From the NCBI GenBank assembly GCA_021784265.1, contig JAJXTA010000077.1:1-8992 (forward strand): a DNA stretch of 8,992 bases, read 5' to 3'. The position numbers and the translations under genes were made by a program. The notes under the pieces were generated by a model. The model ran no database searches, had not been told where the DNA came from, and was given only the letters and a program-made list of their open reading frames with translations. Numbering within the stretch: position 1 is the first letter of the stretch; every line of letters starts with the position of its first letter. This document shows, piece after piece, positions 6,467-8,992 of the stretch. This stretch comes from a bacterium (GTDB taxonomy: Bacteria > Verrucomicrobiota > Verrucomicrobiia > Limisphaerales > J093).

Positions 6467-6757
6467 ATGGACGATATTCAAACCGTTAAACAGCAGATCA
6501 AGGCGATGATCGTCGCCAACCTGATGCTCTCCTCCCCGGCGGAGGCCATTGGGGATGACCAGCCGCTCTTCGGCCCCGACAGCCTCGGCTTGGATTCGGT
6601 GGATGCCCTGCAATTGGTCGTCGCGTTGGACCGGGATTTCGGGCTGAAAATCCCCGATCCCGATGCCGCCGGCCAGGTCCTCCGCAGCGTCAACACCATG
6701 GTCGCCGCCGTCCGCCAGAACGGCCACGGGCCGCCCGCCACCGACGCCGCCACCTGA
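6467..6757 (+). CDS. Acyl carrier protein
   Basis: This 96-residue protein carries acyl chains on a 4'-phosphopantetheine arm. The arm is attached to Ser44 in SLGLDSVDALQLVVALD (39-55), the DSx motif at the start of helix II. The N-terminal helix (4-20), the PLFGPDSLGLDS loop and KIPDPDAAGQVLRSVNTM (57-74) fit the ACP fold. The phrasing around the serine resembles carrier proteins of aryl-polyene and dialkylresorcinol-type type II systems more than housekeeping AcpP, which is usually shorter (about 78 residues) and ends soon after helix IV. Here a Gly/Pro/Ala/Thr-rich tail follows residue 84. ATG at 6467 places the helix normally, although the ribosome binding site (GAGCGG) is weak. It lies 208 bases after the KS-like gene on the same strand and is the natural partner of the KS pair. 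A phosphopantetheinyl transferase is not in the window. Confidence 0.93.
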   Translation: MDDIQTVKQQIKAMIVANLMLSSPAEAIGDDQPLFGPDSLGLDSVDALQLVVALDRDFGLKIPDPDAAGQVLRSVNTMVAAVRQNGHGPPATDAAT

Positions 6758-6845
6758 GGGCCGACGAAGCCGGCCCCGGGCCCGGTCTCCGCCGGCGCGC
6801 CGCGCCCGCGGGAGTGCCCCCTTAACGCTAGCGACCCACCAGGGC

Positions 6846-6889
6846 ACAGGCGCGCCGCGGCATCAACGGCGCGGAAAGGCAGCGCCTGT
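6846..6889. repeat. Inverted repeat / two-tier hairpin after the ACP gene
   Basis: ACAGGCGC (6846-6853) and GCGCCTGT (6882-6889) are perfect 8-base inverted arms. Inside them, CCGCG (6855-6859) can pair with CGCGG (6870-6874), giving a two-tier hairpin with a bulge at 6875-6881. It lies in the 244-base stretch between the ACP stop and the antitoxin ATG, which holds no gene I can support. It could be a transcript-end structure or an operator-like site; no T-tract follows. Confidence 0.3.
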
Positions 6890-6940
6890 AACTGGACCGA
6901 ATGCGGCCTTCTCCCTTTCCCGCTCTCTCCTGACCAACGA

Positions 6941-6960
6941 CGGGCGTTGCCCGAGTTTAT
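6941..6960 (+). terminator. Weak candidate terminator downstream of the ACP gene
   Basis: CGGGC (6941-6945), a 3-base loop, and GCCCG (6949-6953) form a 5 bp GC stem followed by AGTTTATT. The stem is short and the T-tract interrupted, so this is only a candidate end for the ketosynthase-ACP transcript, placed just before the toxin-antitoxin pair. Confidence 0.25.
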
Positions 6961-7001
6961 TGAGTGTTGATTAGCGGACACGTTTGGGCCCCATCGAGGA
7001 C

Positions 7002-7220
7002 ATGAGCGCGAATCTCCAGAGCCGGATCGATCCCGAACTGAAACGCCAGGCGGAAGCGGTTTTGGCAAACATCGGCCTGAAGCCACGCGCCGCGTTGGAA
7101 CTGTTTTACAAACAAATCATTAAGCGCCGGGTCATCCTATTCCCCGTTCAAGCCGACAACCCGGAAGATGACGTGTTGAGCCCACCCACCCGCCGCAACC
7201 AGGTGGCCGACGAGTTTTGA
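7002..7220 (+). CDS. RelB/DinJ-like antitoxin
   Basis: The 72-residue protein looks like the antitoxin of a type II toxin-antitoxin pair. These proteins bind and neutralise their toxin, and repress their own promoter through a ribbon-helix-helix fold. The N-terminal half has the DinJ/RelB pattern: a strand NLQSRIDPELKRQAEAVL (4-21), then ANIGLKPRAALELFYKQIIK (22-41), and a turn into the toxin-binding tail beginning ILFPVQADNPEDD. The polar C-terminus fits a flexible neutralising segment. ATG at 7002 places the RIDPELK strand as in relatives. An upstream in-frame TTG at 6984 would add six residues. The GAGG just before the ATG is closer than ideal. The stop overlaps the downstream toxin-like gene, the usual antitoxin-first arrangement. 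RelB/DinJ antitoxins usually accompany RelE/YafQ-type toxins, whereas the partner here is PemK/MazF-like. Confidence 0.72.
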   Translation: MSANLQSRIDPELKRQAEAVLANIGLKPRAALELFYKQIIKRRVILFPVQADNPEDDVLSPPTRRNQVADEF

Positions 7221-7546
7221 GCGTGAGAACGGCGCCACAACCCGGCGACGTTTGGTACGTTGAGTTGGGCATGGTGGGCAAGCCGCGTTATGCCCTCGTG
7301 CTGGCGGCGCACAGCGAGGCCCGGCTGTGCGCTGGCCGGCGTGGTTTTGATCACCCCACAATTTGCGGGCACACCGTACGGGGTCAGCCTGTCTCGGCTT
7401 CGGTCGTTGCCGGAGCGAAGCTCCATCAACATCCAAAGCATCCAGCCGTGAAGTTCACCGAATTCGTCCGCAAAGCTCCCGGCAACCTGGACGCTCGCGT
7501 CATGAGCGATGTGGCCGCCGCGCTCAAACGCTGGTTGAAACTCTAA
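7217..7546 (+). pseudogene. PemK/MazF-like toxin with a frame-shifted core (double compensating indels)
   Basis: PemK/MazF toxins are mRNA-cleaving endoribonucleases. The start of this frame (PGDVWYVELGMVGKPRYALVLA) and its end (VKFTEFVRKAPGNLDARV to LKRWLKL) match the family's first strands and C-terminal helix. The middle in this frame is unrelated, rich in His and Cys. The +1 frame over about 7328-7447 instead reads LAGVVLITPQFAGTPYGVSL and later SSINIQSIQP, matching the expected family core, before stopping at 7449-7451. Removing one base near 7328 (CTG-TGC to CTGGC) and adding one near 7447 joins all three parts into a normal toxin of about 108 residues. Two opposite single-base indels therefore scramble about 40 codons without a stop. 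The toxin is probably inactive unless these are sequencing errors. TTG 7217 overlaps the antitoxin stop; GTG 7223 is an equally good start. The stop TAA touches the insertion sequence. Confidence 0.7.
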
Positions 7547-7572
7547 GGGCGTGTAAATAAATAACCTTTACA
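7546..7572 (+). repeat. Left terminal inverted repeat of the insertion sequence
   Basis: It begins AGGGC and contains the core AAATAACCTTTACA (7559-7572). The reverse complement of 8816-8842 matches it at 23 of 27 positions, with the four mismatches at 7551, 7552, 7557 and 7558. Confidence 0.85.
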
Positions 7573-7579
7573 GCTTTGC

Positions 7580-8782
7580 CTATGCCCTTGGGCGTATGAT
7601 GTAATTCCATTCCCCGTGAAAGCGTAGCGGAGTGATGTTGACAGTCGCTAGTTCCTCATCGCTGATTTCCTGACCGCGCGGATACTTGCGCCGATCCAAA
7701 CGGCATTTCACCGTGAGGCCCTTGGCGGTCCTCGTGTTGGCAATGAGCCGGACGACCGTCTCGTAGTCCCGCAGTGGTTCCCCGCGCCAATTTGACGAGA
7801 TGAAGGAAAACAGACGATGTTCCACCTTGTTCCACTTGCTCGTTCCCGGAGGAAAGTGACACACGTGAATCGCTAAGGCCGTCTGGTCCGCTAGTCGCTG
7901 CAACTCCACCTTCCACAGTCGCAGCCGGTAACCGTTACTCCCACCGCCATCGGCGGTCACCAACAGTTCCCGGGCCGCTGGGTACAGCCGACGGCCTTCC
8001 GCACGCCACCATCCGCGGATGGACGCCACCGCAAACGTGGCCGTGTCGTGGTCGGTGCCGACATTCACGAAGCCCCTGTTCCGTGCCAGGTCGTAAACGC
8101 CGTAGGGAAAGGCCCGGGGCACCGACGGCGCTGGAAAATCATGATCCATAACAGGCGCCGCGGTCCCCGGGCGCCGCCATTGCCGCCCTTTGTTTGCAAA
8201 GTTCCCGACTAACTCCTTCTTCTTGGTGTCGACTGAAATCACCGGCGAACCCGCGGCCATCGCCCGCCGCACCGCGCGATTGATGTGCCGGAACTGAGCG
8301 TCCCGGTCCGGATGGTCTTCCCCCTGCTCCTCCGTCTTGCGGTTGCCTTGCAAGCTGTAGCCCAACCCCCGCAGGTATTGCGCGACCGTCGCGTGGCTGA
8401 CCGGGTGCTGGCGATAGACCAGTTCGCCCGCCAGGGTCCGCGTGCTCTTACAAGTCCAGCGTAGCGGAGACTCCGGGTCCCCACTCGTCAGCGGCTCTAC
8501 TAACGACTCCAACAACGCCACCAGCCCAGGATCATGGGCCTCCAGCCTCTGCCGCCCGCCCCCCGGGCCCCGGATACGGTGCTCGGGCAGCGGCGATTCC
8601 TCCAGTTCCCGGATCCCTTTGGTGATCGTCACCCGGGACAGGCCGCAGGCTTCGCTCACCAGAGTCACGCCGCCATAGCCCAGGGAGGCAGCTTCCGAGG
8701 CGGCGACCAGCCTCCTGGCCCGCTCATTCAGATGGGGCCACATTCGAGATAGCTTCTCTCTGAGTTCCAGCACCGAGACCAT
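7580..8782 (-). CDS. ISAzo13-family DDE transposase
   Basis: The 400-residue protein would cut and join the ends of the surrounding element. Residues 1-80 contain a helix-turn-helix-like region (VTLVSEACGLSRVTITKGIREL, about 39-60) for binding the ends. The RNase H-like catalytic core follows: first Asp185 in VISVDTKKKELVGNF, second Asp278 in LLVTADGGGSNGYRLRLWK, and Glu321 in FPPGTSKWNKVEHRLFSFI. These segments, and the CKSTRTLAGEL stretch near 111-121, are characteristic of the ISAzo13 group (the Rhodopirellula-type DDE transposases), which are frequent in Planctomycetota and Verrucomicrobiota. The frame is full length with no internal stop, so the enzyme is probably functional. The ATG at 8782 lies 61 bases inside the right end of the element, and the stop lies 35 bases inside the left end. 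No clear ribosome binding site is visible. Confidence 0.9.
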   Translation of the reverse strand: MVSVLELREKLSRMWPHLNERARRLVAASEAASLGYGGVTLVSEACGLSRVTITKGIRELEESPLPEHRIRGPGGGRQRLEAHDPGLVALLESLVEPLTSGDPESPLRWTCKSTRTLAGELVYRQHPVSHATVAQYLRGLGYSLQGNRKTEEQGEDHPDRDAQFRHINRAVRRAMAAGSPVISVDTKKKELVGNFANKGRQWRRPGTAAPVMDHDFPAPSVPRAFPYGVYDLARNRGFVNVGTDHDTATFAVASIRGWWRAEGRRLYPAARELLVTADGGGSNGYRLRLWKVELQRLADQTALAIHVCHFPPGTSKWNKVEHRLFSFISSNWRGEPLRDYETVVRLIANTRTAKGLTVKCRLDRRKYPRGQEISDEELATVNITPLRFHGEWNYIIRPRA

Positions 8783-8815
8783 GCTGGGGAGTAAACTGCA
8801 ATACGACTCACAACT

Positions 8816-8842
8816 TGTAAAGGTTATTTTCTTACGGGCCCT
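8816..8842 (-). repeat. Right terminal inverted repeat of the insertion sequence
   Basis: It ends GCCCT at 8842 and contains TGTAAAGGTTATTT (8816-8829), the exact complement of the core of the left repeat. Confidence 0.85.
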
Positions 8843-8845
8843 TAC

Positions 8846-8992
8846 TTATGCGCTCGCACTTTCCGAAAACTTGGTGCCGCGCAGTATAACTATGCTCACA
8901 ATCCCGGCAGCACCAAGAAAACCAGTCAATCCCCACTTGTGTAACTCAGAATAAGAAACAACCGCAAAACTCACGAATACCAACCCAAGCCC
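8846..8992 (-). CDS. C-terminal part of an unrecognised membrane protein (partial)
   Basis: From the right window edge, 48 codons on the minus strand stay open and end in TAA (8848-8846). The visible peptide is hydrophobic: GLGLVFVSFAVVS (edge to about residue 13) looks like one membrane segment and WGLTGFLGAAGIVSIVIL (about 20-37) a second. They are joined by a short polar YSELHK loop and followed by a polar tail, RGTKFSESASA. I do not recognise a family. The DNA here is clearly poorer in GC than the rest of the window, suggesting different ancestry for this side of the insertion sequence. The stop lies three bases from the element's right end, so the insertion spared the gene or truncated it there. 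It may be a chance open frame. Confidence 0.45.
   Translation of the reverse strand, partial: GLGLVFVSFAVVSYSELHKWGLTGFLGAAGIVSIVILRGTKFSESASA

Larger units (their letters stand above)
7546..8842 (-). mobile_element. ISAzo13-like insertion sequence, about 1.3 kb
   Basis: The element is bounded by imperfect 27 bp inverted repeats (7546-7572 and 8816-8842; 23 of 27 positions match, including a perfect 14-base core) and carries a single transposase gene on the minus strand. If the ends are taken as AGGGC, each side is flanked by TA (7544-7545 and 8843-8844), a possible 2-base target duplication. The ends could be drawn a base or two differently, in which case there is no duplication. The element is complete and its gene is intact, so it may be recent. 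Its left end directly abuts the stop of the toxin-like gene, and its right end lies three bases from the stop of the convergent membrane-protein gene. Confidence 0.85.

Noticed and set aside
1..8992. CRISPR arrays, tRNA or rRNA genes
   Set aside because: No regularly spaced direct repeats and no cloverleaf or rRNA-like conserved stretches were seen on either strand.

Overview
The window is GC-rich bacterial DNA with densely packed genes. It suggests a member of the Verrucomicrobiota/Planctomycetota group. That is an inference from a pgk-tpiA-secG run, an ISAzo13-type transposase and a type II fatty-acid/polyketide-style gene set. No rRNA, tRNA or marker gene fixes the taxon.

Left third (1-2610, minus strand): a housekeeping operon reading leftwards, pgk -> tpiA -> secG, with secG cut by the window edge. 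A sigma70-like promoter with a 16 bp spacer lies just upstream of pgk. A long GC-rich hairpin sits between tpiA and secG.

Middle (2776-6757, plus strand): a divergent run of four genes. They are a BioB/HydE-like radical SAM enzyme behind a TTGCCT-N17-TATAAT promoter, a complete FabF-type ketosynthase (Cys-His-His), a 4-bp-overlapping ketosynthase homologue that has lost all three catalytic residues (chain-length-factor-like), and a free acyl carrier protein. KS, KS-like partner and ACP form a minimal type II FAS/PKS set. The presence of a radical SAM gene beside it is the most suggestive uncharacterised system here. No ketoreductase, dehydratase or thioesterase is visible in the window, so the product cannot be named. 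A 29-codon hydrophobic minus-strand remnant lies between the KS-like gene and the ACP gene.

Right third (6758-8992): accessory DNA. A RelB/DinJ-like antitoxin overlaps a PemK/MazF-like toxin gene whose middle third is out of frame between two compensating single-base indels, so the reading frame survives but the toxin core is scrambled. An ISAzo13-like element of about 1.3 kb with 27 bp imperfect inverted repeats directly abuts the toxin stop codon. Past its other end lies the C-terminal part of an unrecognised membrane protein on the minus strand, in DNA of visibly lower GC.
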